From assembly GCA_030041045.1 (NCBI GenBank), contig JASHOQ010000031.1, positions 1 through 45,781 of the forward strand: a DNA stretch of 45,781 bases, written 5' to 3'. This stretch comes from Acidobacteriaceae bacterium. Its GTDB lineage: Bacteria > Acidobacteriota > Terriglobia > Terriglobales > Acidobacteriaceae. Below are positions 1 through 8,435 of the stretch, in pieces. The position numbers and the translations under genes were made by a program. Position 1 is the first letter of the stretch, and each line of letters opens with the position of its first letter. Under the pieces are notes generated by a model that worked only from the letters and a program-made list of their open reading frames with translations, was not told where the DNA came from and made no database searches.

Positions 1-180
1 AGGGGAGAAACCATCGCCGCTGCGAGTAAGAGTGGAGCGATTTTCCGGAACAACAAATGCATGAGCATTGTCCTCCGGTAGGAATGATACGCGTGTATGC
101 CAGACCGCGCCACGCGGGGGCGGCCTTCGGATTTCCGGACGCAGGCGGCTGAAGTATCGATGTATCGCTCGCTGCCGTAA

Positions 181-265
181 TGGTGCGGAAGGCGGGACTT
201 GAACCCGCAAGCCTTTTGGGCGCTAGCTCCTAAGGCTAGTGTGTTTGCCATTTCACCACTTCCGC
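181..265 (-). tRNA. tRNA-Leu (anticodon UAG)
   Basis: The minus strand folds as a complete class II tRNA. The acceptor stem GCGGAAG/CTTCCGC is followed by discriminator A and an encoded CCA (181-183). The anticodon stem CTAGC/GCTAG encloses the loop CTTAGGA, which gives anticodon UAG. There is a long leucine-type variable arm, and the T arm is GCGGG-TTCAAGT-CCCGC. It should read CUA and other CUN codons. It stands alone, upstream of nothing obvious, and lies 170 bp beyond the 3' end of the TonB-dependent receptor gene. Positions 1-180 hold nothing recognisable. Confidence 0.96.
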
Positions 266-434
266 ACAAAGCCGGTGGGCAACGGGAGCCAGTTCCAAGT
301 CTAGTGGGAACACCGAGCCGACGCAATGCCGATGCGGCCGTGCGCCGTGAACGAGCTCGAAGAGCTGCCCGGCGCGGTGGAACTGGAGTGGCGCGGCATC
401 GGGTCAGGCCCGGGCTGAGCGAGAGCCGCCCGCT

Positions 435-2867
435 CTAGAACGACGTCACCAGGCGAAGCGTGTATTGCCGCCCCGGACCCAGCGCGTTGCCTGAGAACAG
501 CCCGCCGAAATCGATGACTTCGAGCGCGTTGCTCACGTTCGCGGCATCGCCCTGCAGGCGCACTGAGGTTTTTTCCCGCTGCCAGATTTCCGCGCCCACA
601 GATGCATTCTGCGTGAAGTAAGGACTGATGCGGTCGCGATTGAAATTGAGGTGATCGATCACCACCTGTCCGTACTCCGTGGCATATTGCTGCGGCGTCA
701 GATCGGGCTGGAACGGGAGTCCGCTGTTGGAATCGCATCCCGCGGCCACCCACATCCGCGGCGTCACCTGGTAGATCGCGCGGCCGCGAAAAGTATTGCG
801 CTGGTCCTGCGAGTCGGGGAAATGCCCGCTGGTCGGATTGTCCGCGTTATCTCCCAGGAATAATCCGCCTGTCACCGGGAACCAGGCATTGCCGACGATA
901 TAGGAGTAACTGGCAAATCCTGAGAACCGGCCCCACCGCTGCACTTCCAGCTTGCCCTCGGCGCCGTAGAGAACGGCTTTGTTGAAGGCGATGGGGAAAC
1001 TGATTCCCGTACTCAGCACCTGGTTGTCGTCGGCGTAATTGTTTACATCGCGGCGGAACATGTTCGTGTCCAGCCGCAGATTGCCGAAAAAGGCTTTCGT
1101 CGCTCCCAGCTCATAGTAGCTTCCGTGCGAAGGCTGTACGGGGAGCTGCACCGCGGGCACGCTGGTATCGAGAGCTTCCGCGCTGGGAGAACTGGAGAGA
1201 AGGATGTTCTCAAACGACGGCGTCTGAAAGATGCGGTCATAGGAGCCGTGCACATTTACGCCCACTGAAGGAAAGTAGCGCGAGAGGGCGACACGCGGGC
1301 TGAGTGCGGTCTGATTCAGCAACAACTGGTAGTGGTCCCAGCGCAGCCCGGCATCGACCGACCAGTTGCCGAGCCGGATGGCATCCTGCACATAGGCCGC
1401 CTGTTCCAGATCGGGACGGCTGCCGGTAAAGGCAAAGGTCGTGGCGCCGGCGTCCAGCACTCCCACATTGATGGGGCATTGGGGGTCAGAAGGGTCGGCA
1501 CAGTCGGGCATCACGTAGCTGAAGTTTTCGTTGAGGAAGATGTTGTCCGATTCGACGCCCATCTTCCACTCCTGCCTGCCGCGGTGCACGGATACGCTGC
1601 CGTTGAAATAGACTTCCTTGAAGTCGTTGTGCTGCGTGGCGATGAGGGGCCAGGAAGCCGGGTTCGAATTAAAGTCGATGGAGTTATCGCGGGACATGCC
1701 GCGCACCACGGCCAGCGCGTCCGGAGAGAGAATGTGCTGGTAGGAGATGGTCCCCATGGTCTCAAAATTGTCGCTGGACTGCAGCTGCCCCCCGGGAATG
1801 AAGACGCAGTCGCTCGGCTCATCGGCGGGGGGAACCGGCGGGCAGCCGGTGTCGTTGTCCTGGTTCGGCAGATAGGCTCCATTCTCCTGCACCAGCTCGT
1901 TGGGAATCTCGAACCGCGCGAGCTCATGGCGGACAATCATCGTCAGGCGATCCTTGGGCGTGAAATCCCGCTCAAAGCTCAGCGCAAAATCGCCCGTGGT
2001 GCCGTTGTTGGTATAGTTCTCCGGCACCACCGGGTTGAGATAGTGGCCCGTCATATCGCCTGAGCCGCTGAAGCCAAGCGTATTTCCCTTCCATGTGTAT
2101 TGGTCCTGCGTATCGATGCCGCCCGTCGCGTAGGTGCCGCCCAAAAGCGTGAGCTCGCCGCGAAATCCCGGCTCTTCATTCCTGAGGGTATTCACCTCAA
2201 CCACGCCGCCCATCTTCCGGCCGAACTCCGCCGGGATACCGGCGGTATAAATCGCGATCGACTCCACGTCGTCGGCTTCCTCAGCCTCCGGGCCAAAGCT
2301 GGGTGAGCGGTTGTCGGTGAGCGGGATGCCATCCACCACAAACTGCGTCTGGTATTCCGATCCGCGCGGGTGGAGAACTGCATTGCCCTCGTAAAGCCAG
2401 CCCGGTTGCGAGTTCACCAGGTCCTGCATGGAGCGGCCGGGCAGGGCGGTGAGACGATCCGCAATCGCCTGCTGGCCGATCTCGTTGACTGACCCCGCGC
2501 GATAGGGATCGATCAGCGTAGCCGACGCGCTGACCTTCAGCGATTCGGAAACCGGCGCTACCTTGAGCCGGACCGTGCGTTCCTGGGGAAGGGCTGACCG
2601 GATTTCCACCGGCTCGGAGATCGCAGCAAAGGCCGGCGCCTTGATCTGAATCTGATAAATCCCGTAAGGCAATCGCTGCACATCCAGGTTGCCCCGATCG
2701 TCGGTCGTGAATGTAGAGCGATATTGATTGGCCTGGCTGACGAGCTCAACCGTGCTCTTCAGGCCCGATCCGGAGGGATCGGCGACGGTCAAACGCAGCT
2801 CTCCGGTGTTGCTTTGGCACAGTGCGGGTAGCGCAGCTGCAAGCAGGGCCGCGAGATATTTCCGCAT
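435..2867 (-). CDS. TonB-dependent receptor with carboxypeptidase-regulatory-like N-domain
   Basis: An 810-residue outer-membrane receptor that should import a substrate with energy from TonB. A signal peptide covers residues 1-18 (ending ALCQS). A carboxypeptidase-regulatory-like beta-sandwich spans about 20-110, a plug domain about 115-230 (VVDGIPL, then IPAEFGRKMGG), and the rest is beta-barrel ending in Phe. The protein has no STN signalling domain. ATG at 2867 is the only sensible start before the signal peptide; the ribosome binding site is weak. It is transcribed divergently from an ECF sigma/anti-sigma pair 185 bp away, an arrangement typical of sigma-controlled receptors. This control is inferred because no sigma-specific promoter can be read. 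The substrate is unknown. Confidence 0.9.
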   Translation of the reverse strand: MRKYLAALLAAALPALCQSNTGELRLTVADPSGSGLKSTVELVSQANQYRSTFTTDDRGNLDVQRLPYGIYQIQIKAPAFAAISEPVEIRSALPQERTVRLKVAPVSESLKVSASATLIDPYRAGSVNEIGQQAIADRLTALPGRSMQDLVNSQPGWLYEGNAVLHPRGSEYQTQFVVDGIPLTDNRSPSFGPEAEEADDVESIAIYTAGIPAEFGRKMGGVVEVNTLRNEEPGFRGELTLLGGTYATGGIDTQDQYTWKGNTLGFSGSGDMTGHYLNPVVPENYTNNGTTGDFALSFERDFTPKDRLTMIVRHELARFEIPNELVQENGAYLPNQDNDTGCPPVPPADEPSDCVFIPGGQLQSSDNFETMGTISYQHILSPDALAVVRGMSRDNSIDFNSNPASWPLIATQHNDFKEVYFNGSVSVHRGRQEWKMGVESDNIFLNENFSYVMPDCADPSDPQCPINVGVLDAGATTFAFTGSRPDLEQAAYVQDAIRLGNWSVDAGLRWDHYQLLLNQTALSPRVALSRYFPSVGVNVHGSYDRIFQTPSFENILLSSSPSAEALDTSVPAVQLPVQPSHGSYYELGATKAFFGNLRLDTNMFRRDVNNYADDNQVLSTGISFPIAFNKAVLYGAEGKLEVQRWGRFSGFASYSYIVGNAWFPVTGGLFLGDNADNPTSGHFPDSQDQRNTFRGRAIYQVTPRMWVAAGCDSNSGLPFQPDLTPQQYATEYGQVVIDHLNFNRDRISPYFTQNASVGAEIWQREKTSVRLQGDAANVSNALEVIDFGGLFSGNALGPGRQYTLRLVTSF

Positions 2868-3052
2868 GGGGAGGGCCTCAAAGACGCATTACCTTCGTGT
2901 GTAGACAGAACGGAGCCTGCCTCCCTTTGCGCCGGGAGACTATTCTGCCGCTTGAATATTCTCATTGGAGCCCGTCTGTTCAGTCTATTTCGCGGCGGGG
3001 GATGAAACTTTTGAGATAACCTGAACAGAAGCCCGACGAATCGAATATAGTA

Positions 3053-3646
3053 ATGGCAGTCTCCGAAGGTGTGTCCACTTTAAATTCAATCGGCGAGCTT
3101 TGCGTCCCTCGAGCCGGCGGAGCCGCGCACGCGTGTGCGCAGCCGGGAGTGGAGCGCGAAGTGATGCGGCTCTTCGAAGAGTTCCGCGAGCCTCTGCTGC
3201 GCTATGGCCTTTCCCTGGGCATTGACGTGCACGACGCGGAAGAGGTGGTGCAGGAGACCTTTCTGGCCTTGTTCCAGCACCTGCGGCAGGGACGGTCGCG
3301 CAAGAACCTTCGCGGATGGATCTTCCGGGTGACGCATAATCTGGCGTTGAAGCGGTGCTATGCAATCAAGGCACTGCGTGCGCGCACCGAACCCGGCGAG
3401 TTGATGGTCCAGGAACCGCCCGATCCGGGGCCTACGCCGGAGCAGCAATTCTCTGACTGGCAAAGACGCCGGCAACTGTTGGCCGTGGTCCAGGCATTGC
3501 CGCAGACCGACCAGAACTGCCTTCGGCTGCGTGCCGAAGGCCTCCGCTATCGGGAGATTGCCGCCGTGCTCGGAGTTTCTCTGGGCACCGTGTCCATGTC
3601 GCTGGCACGGTCTTTCTCCCGGTTGATTCGCGCGGACGGGAGGTGA
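3053..3646 (+). CDS. ECF-type RNA polymerase sigma factor
   Basis: A 197-residue sigma-70 family protein. Region 2 spans about 37-105 (with DAEEVVQETFLALF and a GWIFRVTHNLA segment). After a linker, region 4 spans about 130-190 with a helix-turn-helix (YREIAAVLGVSLGTVSMSLARS). It should direct RNA polymerase to a small regulon. The first 37 residues are atypical for the family, so Met38 (3164) is an alternative start; ATG 3053 has no visible ribosome binding site. The gene ends 4 bp before the anti-sigma-like gene, whose GGAGGTGA ribosome binding site overlaps the sigma stop codon, so the two are probably co-translated. Confidence 0.9.
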   Translation: MAVSEGVSTLNSIGELCVPRAGGAAHACAQPGVEREVMRLFEEFREPLLRYGLSLGIDVHDAEEVVQETFLALFQHLRQGRSRKNLRGWIFRVTHNLALKRCYAIKALRARTEPGELMVQEPPDPGPTPEQQFSDWQRRRQLLAVVQALPQTDQNCLRLRAEGLRYREIAAVLGVSLGTVSMSLARSFSRLIRADGR

Positions 3647-3650
3647 ATCC

Positions 3651-4526
3651 ATGTTCGACGCGCAACCCCATCTCTCAGACGAGGACCTGATCCTGGCGGC
3701 GGATGGTGAGGCCCCTTCCCTTCAGGCGCTTCGCGTGCGCGCCCACCTCGCGGTCTGCCCACGCTGCCGGAAAATCCTGCTGCAGTTGGAAAGAGCCTCG
3801 GCCGATTTCGCCCGCGCGCACCGCGAGACCTTCACCCCCCATATCCCCTCCGGCCAAGGCCCGCGCGCACTCCTGCGCGCCCGCCTGGCGGAGATTGCGC
3901 AGTCTTCCCGGCCCGCTTTCTGGCCATCCCTTCGGCAGCGCACGCCGTCGCTGGGCTGGGCGGCCGTTGCGGCCATTGCGGTGACGGGAATCGCGCTGGG
4001 CAGCCTCGTTTTTCATCGCAATCCATCGAGCGAAAACACGCCTCAGGCGGCTTGGCCTGAGGCCGGCCTGGTTCCCAACCGCGATCTCACTCCCGGCGCA
4101 ACCCGGCCGGTCTCGCTCGCACAGGTCTGCTCCGCGCCGCACGAAGAGGTAGTCAAGGAAGTTTCCCCCTCCCAGCGCGCCAGTGTCTTCGAAGAGTACG
4201 GAATCCGGGAGTCGAACGCCGAAGACTACGAGGTCGATTATCTGATCGCTCCGGGATTGGGCGGCACGGACGACATTCATAACCTTTGGCCGGAGCCGTA
4301 TCGCGCCGGAACCTGGGACGCCCATGTGAAAGACGCGCTCGAAGAGCGCTTGCACCAGATGGTGTGCGCGCACCAGCTCGACCTGCAGACTGCCCAACGA
4401 GCGATCGCGAGCGATTGGATTTCCGCTTACAAGAAGTACTTCGCTACAGACAGGCCGCAATTTGTCGCCGCCGTTCCGCAGTCGCCCCTGCTTCTGAGCC
4501 GGCGCACGACGGTTCGGGCCGGATAA
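3651..4526 (+). CDS. Putative anti-sigma factor fused to HNH-like C-terminal domain
   Basis: A 291-residue protein in three parts. Residues 1-60 resemble a zinc-binding anti-sigma domain with His32, Cys36 and Cys39 (HLAVCPRC). Residues 101-121 form one transmembrane helix. Residues about 140-265 resemble the small HNH-nuclease-like domain typified by a D-H-L-I-P-x-E-L-GG core followed by NLWPEP. Here the core reads VDYLIAPGLGG, so the catalytic-type His is Tyr197 and nuclease activity is unlikely. From its position right after a sigma factor it probably holds that factor at the membrane. The extracytoplasmic domain could sense a ligand. Anti-sigma role: inference from synteny and the zinc motif. 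Confidence 0.72.
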   Translation: MFDAQPHLSDEDLILAADGEAPSLQALRVRAHLAVCPRCRKILLQLERASADFARAHRETFTPHIPSGQGPRALLRARLAEIAQSSRPAFWPSLRQRTPSLGWAAVAAIAVTGIALGSLVFHRNPSSENTPQAAWPEAGLVPNRDLTPGATRPVSLAQVCSAPHEEVVKEVSPSQRASVFEEYGIRESNAEDYEVDYLIAPGLGGTDDIHNLWPEPYRAGTWDAHVKDALEERLHQMVCAHQLDLQTAQRAIASDWISAYKKYFATDRPQFVAAVPQSPLLLSRRTTVRAG

Positions 4527-4750
4527 TGCGCTGCGCGCGGCAAGCTGGCTTGGGCTGCGCTCCCGCCGTTCCCGAAACCGGCAACCATCCGATGGTCGCT
4601 GCCGCGCCGCCGGCGGCCAAAACGGCCCTGGCCCTCGGCTGGCGCCAGCCGAAATTTCCGGCAATAAAACTTCAGAAAACTGATTGGATTGATAGGTTAT
4701 GATCATATTGGCGGTTCAATACCGTCACGCCGTGCGAATGAGGTGCGCCC
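4527..4750. promoter_or_regulatory. Upstream region of the SIS-domain gene, with TATGATCATA palindrome
   Basis: Non-coding stretch between the anti-sigma gene and the SIS gene. It contains the perfect 10-bp palindrome TATGATCATA at 4698-4707, which includes a possible -10 element TATGAT. No good -35 is visible. The core ATGATC(A/G)T recurs before the GH20/MFS pair and before the REC-Hpt gene, so it could be a shared operator or just promoter context. Confidence 0.35.
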
Positions 4751-5875
4751 ATGTCCGCCTTTCCCCACCAGATGCTGCGTGAGATTTATGAACAGCCCCA
4801 GGCCATGAGCCGGACGCTTTCGCTTTACCTGGACGAGCACGCGCTGAAGCCGGAAGTGGGCGCGATGCTCTCGCAGTGGGTCAATCCCAATGGAGAAATC
4901 CTGATTGCCGCCAGCGGCTCCAGCCGGCACAGCGGCCTCTACGCGGAGATTCTGCTCGAGGACCTGTGCGGGCTCGCGGTCGACGTGGAGTACGCCAGCG
5001 AATACTCCTGCCGCGGCGGCTCTGAGTATGTCGATCCGCGGCGTCCCAGCGTTCTCGTGCTCTCGCAATCCGGCGAAACAACGGACACGCTGGCCGCGCT
5101 CGAGGAGGCGCGCCGGCAAGGGCACAAAACGCTGGCCATCACCAACGCGCCCGCATCGACCATGGCCCACGAGGCGGATTACTCCATGAGCCTTGCCGCC
5201 GGCGTGGAGAAAGCCATTCCGGCTACGAAAAGTTTCACCTGCCAGTTGGCCGTTCTTTTTCTTGTGGCCCTCTACGAAGGGATGCATCTGAACACGCTGG
5301 ATCCCGAGATTCTCGCAGAGGCGACTCGCGAGGTCATCGCGCTGCCGTGCGCCCTTGAGGCGCATCTCGATGCCTGGCGGGAGCAGACTGCCGCGCTGGC
5401 CGGGAAATACTCCGGCGCCGCCACTTTTCTTTACCTTGGCCGCGGCATTCACTATGCCATTGCCCGCGAAGGTGCGCTGAAGCTGAAAGAGTCATCCTAC
5501 ATTCACGCCGAAGGCTACCCGGCGGGCGAGCTCAAGCACGGGCCCAATGCGCTGGTGAGCGAGCGCGTGCCGCTGGTGGTCCTGGCCACGGTCGATGGCA
5601 AACTGGCGGCTTCAATCCGCCGCTACGAAAAGACGCTGCAGCTCCTTGCCGACATGAAGGAGCAGGGTGCAAAGGTGATTGCGCTCGCCAATGAGAACGA
5701 CCGCGAGGTGCCTGCGCTGGCCACGGACTGTGTACGCGTGCCGGAAACCTCGGAGTATCTGCTTCCCATTCTCGAAGTGGTTCCGCTGCAGCTGTTCGCG
5801 TATTTCATGGCCATCGAGCACGGCGTGGATGTTGACCGGCCGCGGAACCTGTCGAAAGCCGTGATCGAAAAATAG
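4751..5875 (+). CDS. SIS-domain sugar isomerase, probable glucosamine-6-phosphate deaminase (NagB-II type)
   Basis: A 374-residue protein equivalent to the isomerase half of GlmS, with two SIS domains (about 40-180 and 215-360). It opens with the GlmS-like MLREIYEQPQAM. Sugar-phosphate loops include SGETTDTLAALEEA and the ESSYIHAEGYPAGELKHGP segment, and it ends with the family-like DRPRNLSKAV. The glutaminase domain with its N-terminal Cys is absent, so it should not make GlcN6P from glutamine; stand-alone proteins of this type deaminate GlcN6P to fructose-6-phosphate. ATG 4751 is preceded by GAGGTG. Proximity to a sugar porter and a secreted GH20 hexosaminidase supports a role in GlcNAc/chitin-derived sugar catabolism. 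An AgaS-like galactosamine specificity is the main alternative. Confidence 0.82.
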   Translation: MSAFPHQMLREIYEQPQAMSRTLSLYLDEHALKPEVGAMLSQWVNPNGEILIAASGSSRHSGLYAEILLEDLCGLAVDVEYASEYSCRGGSEYVDPRRPSVLVLSQSGETTDTLAALEEARRQGHKTLAITNAPASTMAHEADYSMSLAAGVEKAIPATKSFTCQLAVLFLVALYEGMHLNTLDPEILAEATREVIALPCALEAHLDAWREQTAALAGKYSGAATFLYLGRGIHYAIAREGALKLKESSYIHAEGYPAGELKHGPNALVSERVPLVVLATVDGKLAASIRRYEKTLQLLADMKEQGAKVIALANENDREVPALATDCVRVPETSEYLLPILEVVPLQLFAYFMAIEHGVDVDRPRNLSKAVIEK

Positions 5876-5889
5876 CCGGCCAAAAGGAA

Positions 5890-6321
5890 TCAGGAGGAGT
5901 GGATGGTCTTTCCGCCCCACGACTCCGGTTCGACGTCGGCGAGTGTCTCCGTGAACGTCCACTGATGGCCGGCGAGGTCAGCCGCAGTGTACATGCGCTC
6001 GCCGTAGGGGAAATCCTGCAGCTCGTCGAGAATTTGAGCGCCGTGTGCCTGGGCTCGTTCGCAATGGGCGCGCGCATCTTCCACGCGCACCATCACGCAG
6101 TGCGTCACTTCGCCGGCGCGCGGAGGGCAACGATCGCGGCGAATGTCGCCGAGAATCACGGCGCCGTCGCCCACCTTCATTTGCGATCGATGACTCTCGC
6201 CGATCTGCACGCGTTCCTTGAAGCCGAATGCCGCGCTCAGCCACGCCACCGCCGCGCGCACATCGGGATAATAGAGGACGGGAATGACCGTCGACTGCGG
6301 AATGGAGCGGTTGGGTTTCAT
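5890..6321 (-). CDS. VOC (glyoxalase/bleomycin-resistance-fold) family protein
   Basis: A 143-residue small protein of the vicinal-oxygen-chelate superfamily. It starts MKPNRSIPQSTVIPVLYYPD, has an AVAWLSAAFGF helix, and a second half HCVMVRVEDARAHCERA with YTAADLAGHQWTFTETL near the end. Proteins ending this way are usually of the PhnB/glyoxalase-like subfamily with unknown substrate. ATG at 6321 is preferred over a TTG eight codons upstream because homologues begin close to the first strand. It converges on the SIS gene with a gap of 14 bp, and its function in this neighbourhood is unclear. Confidence 0.8.
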   Translation of the reverse strand: MKPNRSIPQSTVIPVLYYPDVRAAVAWLSAAFGFKERVQIGESHRSQMKVGDGAVILGDIRRDRCPPRAGEVTHCVMVRVEDARAHCERAQAHGAQILDELQDFPYGERMYTAADLAGHQWTFTETLADVEPESWGGKTIHSS

Positions 6322-6440
6322 ACCGGATTCAAGGCTACCCGGCAAATGTAGCGCGGGCTGAATACAATGTCAAATATTTTTTACATCCGGTTTTCTTGGA
6401 TTTGTCCTCGAATGTTCGTTGCCCCGGGCAAGCGCGAAAG

Positions 6441-8294
6441 TCATACGCCCGCGACGGCCTTCCCTGCGAAATGCGCCTCGATCTCTTCGAGCGTCTTGCC
6501 CTTGGTTTCCGGCAAGAAGAGCGTGGCCACCAGAAAGTACACCAGGGTGAAGGCCGCGAAGAGGAAAAACATCGACGAGTAGCCGTGCCGCGCCACGAAG
6601 GGAAGAAAAATGGCGGCCAGCGTGGTGGAAACCAGCTGGTTGATCAGCAGCGCAATGCTCATGCCATTGGAGCGGATGCGCGTGGGCATGAGCTCGGAGA
6701 GCGCGAGCCACACCACCACCCCCGGACCCATGGCATAGAGCGCCATGAAAGCGTAAATGCCCAGCGCCACCAGCCATCCGTGGCCCGGCTGCGGCACTTC
6801 GCCCACCAGCGCCTTTTGAATCCTGAGCGGCGCGCTTCGGGCCGCGTTCAAGTCTGCGAAAGGATTCCTGAACAGCGCTTCAATGCGGTTGGCGGGCAGG
6901 CAGTTGGCGCGCGTAATTTCCACCGGGGTCGCGGCTGTGTCATCGGAGCGGGCGAAATCCGTGGCCGCAGTGAAATCGCCGTAGGAGTAAATGATGGCCA
7001 GTGACGCGCGCCGGCTGTCGATCCGGTTCGCGGCCCCGCTCCCGGTCCCGCTCCCGGTATTGCCCTGCGCCGCGAGCAGCTTTTGCGCTGTATCGGGGTC
7101 AAAGCGCAGCGAGAGCTGCTCGCCCGGGCCCACCATGGCCTGCACCGCCGAGCGGCAATCCACCGAGCCGGACTCTGTGGTCTTGAAAAGAATGCCCACG
7201 AACGACTCCGCGACGATGATGCCCGCGGTTCCCAGAATAATGAGAAACCGCCGTCCCTTGCGGTCCACCAGCGCCATGCCCACGCTGGTCATGAGGAAGT
7301 TCACGCAGGTGAAGATCACGTAGCCCCAGTGCGCCGAAAGGTCGCTCAGACCGCTTTCGATGAGGATGCCGGTGTTGTAGCCGATGATGGAGTTCACGCC
7401 GGTGGCCGTGTTGCAGGCAAGAATGGCGCAGGCCAGCAAAAAGGGAATCACGTACTTGCGGCGCAGCAGCGACTCCCCCGTGCGTCCATCTTGGGCCTGC
7501 GCGCCGGCCGCGTTGGCGGCATTTCGCGCCGAGGCATCCATCTCCTCAAGCTCCAGCGCAGCCTGCTCCGGCGTGCGCGAGCGCAGCAGCGCATCGTGCG
7601 CGCGCTGCCGTTGGCCGCGGCGGAACAGCCAGCGCGGCGACTCGGTGACCATCAGGCTCCCGAGCACAAATACCACGCCCGGCGGCAGCGAAACCCAGAA
7701 GATGCCGCGCCATGCATGCTCCTTGAAACGGAACAACGCCGCCGGGTCGGCCATCTTCGCCACCGCATCCACGCGATAGCTGAAATACATGCCCACCAGA
7801 GCCGCGGCCACAATGCCGAGCGTAAGCATCCACTGAAAGATGGCCGTGCCTCTTCCGCGATGAGAGGCCGCCAGGCACTCGGCAAGGTAGAGCGGAACCA
7901 CCACGCCGATCAGGCCGGCGCTTACGCCCTGCAGCAGGCGTCCCATGAGCAGCGATCCCAATCCATGCGAAAGGGCAATGACGGGGATGCTCAGCGCAAA
8001 GGCGAGTCCGCTTAGGCCCATCAGGGTCCGGCGGCCAAGCCAGTCTGCCAGCATGCCCGCGAAGAGCGTCGAGAAGACGCTGCCCAGCAGCACCGCCGCC
8101 ACCACGTCAGACAGTTGCCCCGGTGTGAAGCCGGAGGTGGCTTCGAGATACGGGTAGGCGCCGCCGATAATGCCCACATCGATGCCATACAGTAAGCCGC
8201 CCAATCCCGAGACCAGCAGCAGAAACGTGTTATAACGTCGCGTAGCAGCGGAGGCAGCCGCCGGGGTTCGAGACGTGGAGCCGTGGGCGCTCAT
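6441..8294 (-). CDS. Sugar-porter family MFS transporter with large TM9-TM10 insertion
   Basis: A 617-residue inner-membrane transporter. Sugar-porter signatures are GGLLYGIDVGIIGGAYPY (residues 32-49), DWLGRRT (84-90), ESPRWLFRRG (218-227), NSIIGYNTG (301-309), DRKGRRF (344-350) and PETKGKTLEEIEAHF (595-609). Twelve transmembrane helices are expected. Family members are usually about 450-500 residues; the excess is a hydrophilic segment at about 371-506, between helices 9 and 10, that should face the periplasm and holds two cysteines (380 and 465). ATG 8294, with GAGGAG upstream, is preferred over a TTG at 8363. It is divergent from the GH20 gene, suggesting import of the released amino sugar. 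Confidence 0.9.
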   Translation of the reverse strand: MSAHGSTSRTPAAASAATRRYNTFLLLVSGLGGLLYGIDVGIIGGAYPYLEATSGFTPGQLSDVVAAVLLGSVFSTLFAGMLADWLGRRTLMGLSGLAFALSIPVIALSHGLGSLLMGRLLQGVSAGLIGVVVPLYLAECLAASHRGRGTAIFQWMLTLGIVAAALVGMYFSYRVDAVAKMADPAALFRFKEHAWRGIFWVSLPPGVVFVLGSLMVTESPRWLFRRGQRQRAHDALLRSRTPEQAALELEEMDASARNAANAAGAQAQDGRTGESLLRRKYVIPFLLACAILACNTATGVNSIIGYNTGILIESGLSDLSAHWGYVIFTCVNFLMTSVGMALVDRKGRRFLIILGTAGIIVAESFVGILFKTTESGSVDCRSAVQAMVGPGEQLSLRFDPDTAQKLLAAQGNTGSGTGSGAANRIDSRRASLAIIYSYGDFTAATDFARSDDTAATPVEITRANCLPANRIEALFRNPFADLNAARSAPLRIQKALVGEVPQPGHGWLVALGIYAFMALYAMGPGVVVWLALSELMPTRIRSNGMSIALLINQLVSTTLAAIFLPFVARHGYSSMFFLFAAFTLVYFLVATLFLPETKGKTLEEIEAHFAGKAVAGV

Positions 8295-8363
8295 CGAGGC
8301 TAAGGTCTCCTCAACCGGTCCTTCTCGCCGGATTTCGGCGTTTCCGGGCAAAGACCGGATCAA

Positions 8364-8435
8364 CCGTGAATTCCTAGTCTACAATGATCGTATTCAATTC
8401 AAACGCTCATATTTTTGAGCTGAAGGTCCATTCCG
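8364..8435. promoter_or_regulatory. Divergent promoter region, MFS transporter / GH20
   Basis: A short AT-rich intergenic stretch between two divergent genes. On the plus strand, TACAAT (8380-8385) could serve as a -10 for the hexosaminidase gene, directly followed by GATCGTATT. GAAGG at 8422-8426 is the ribosome binding site for the ATG at 8436. The nonamer AATGATCGT (8383-8391) is repeated exactly before the REC-Hpt gene at 10612-10620. Confidence 0.4.

Noticed and set aside
3125..3140. Palindrome-like GCGCACGCGTGTGCGC in the sigma gene resembling the LacI operator
   Set aside because: It is not a perfect palindrome, lies inside coding sequence and differs from the island operator at the centre.
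4751..5875. Naming the SIS gene glmS
   Set aside because: The glutaminase domain and its catalytic N-terminal Cys are absent, so a GlcN6P synthase function is not supported.
8294..8363. Longer MFS transporter starting at TTG 8363
   Set aside because: The extra 23 residues are not transporter-like and would place the start inside the divergent promoter region; ATG 8294 has GAGGAG upstream.
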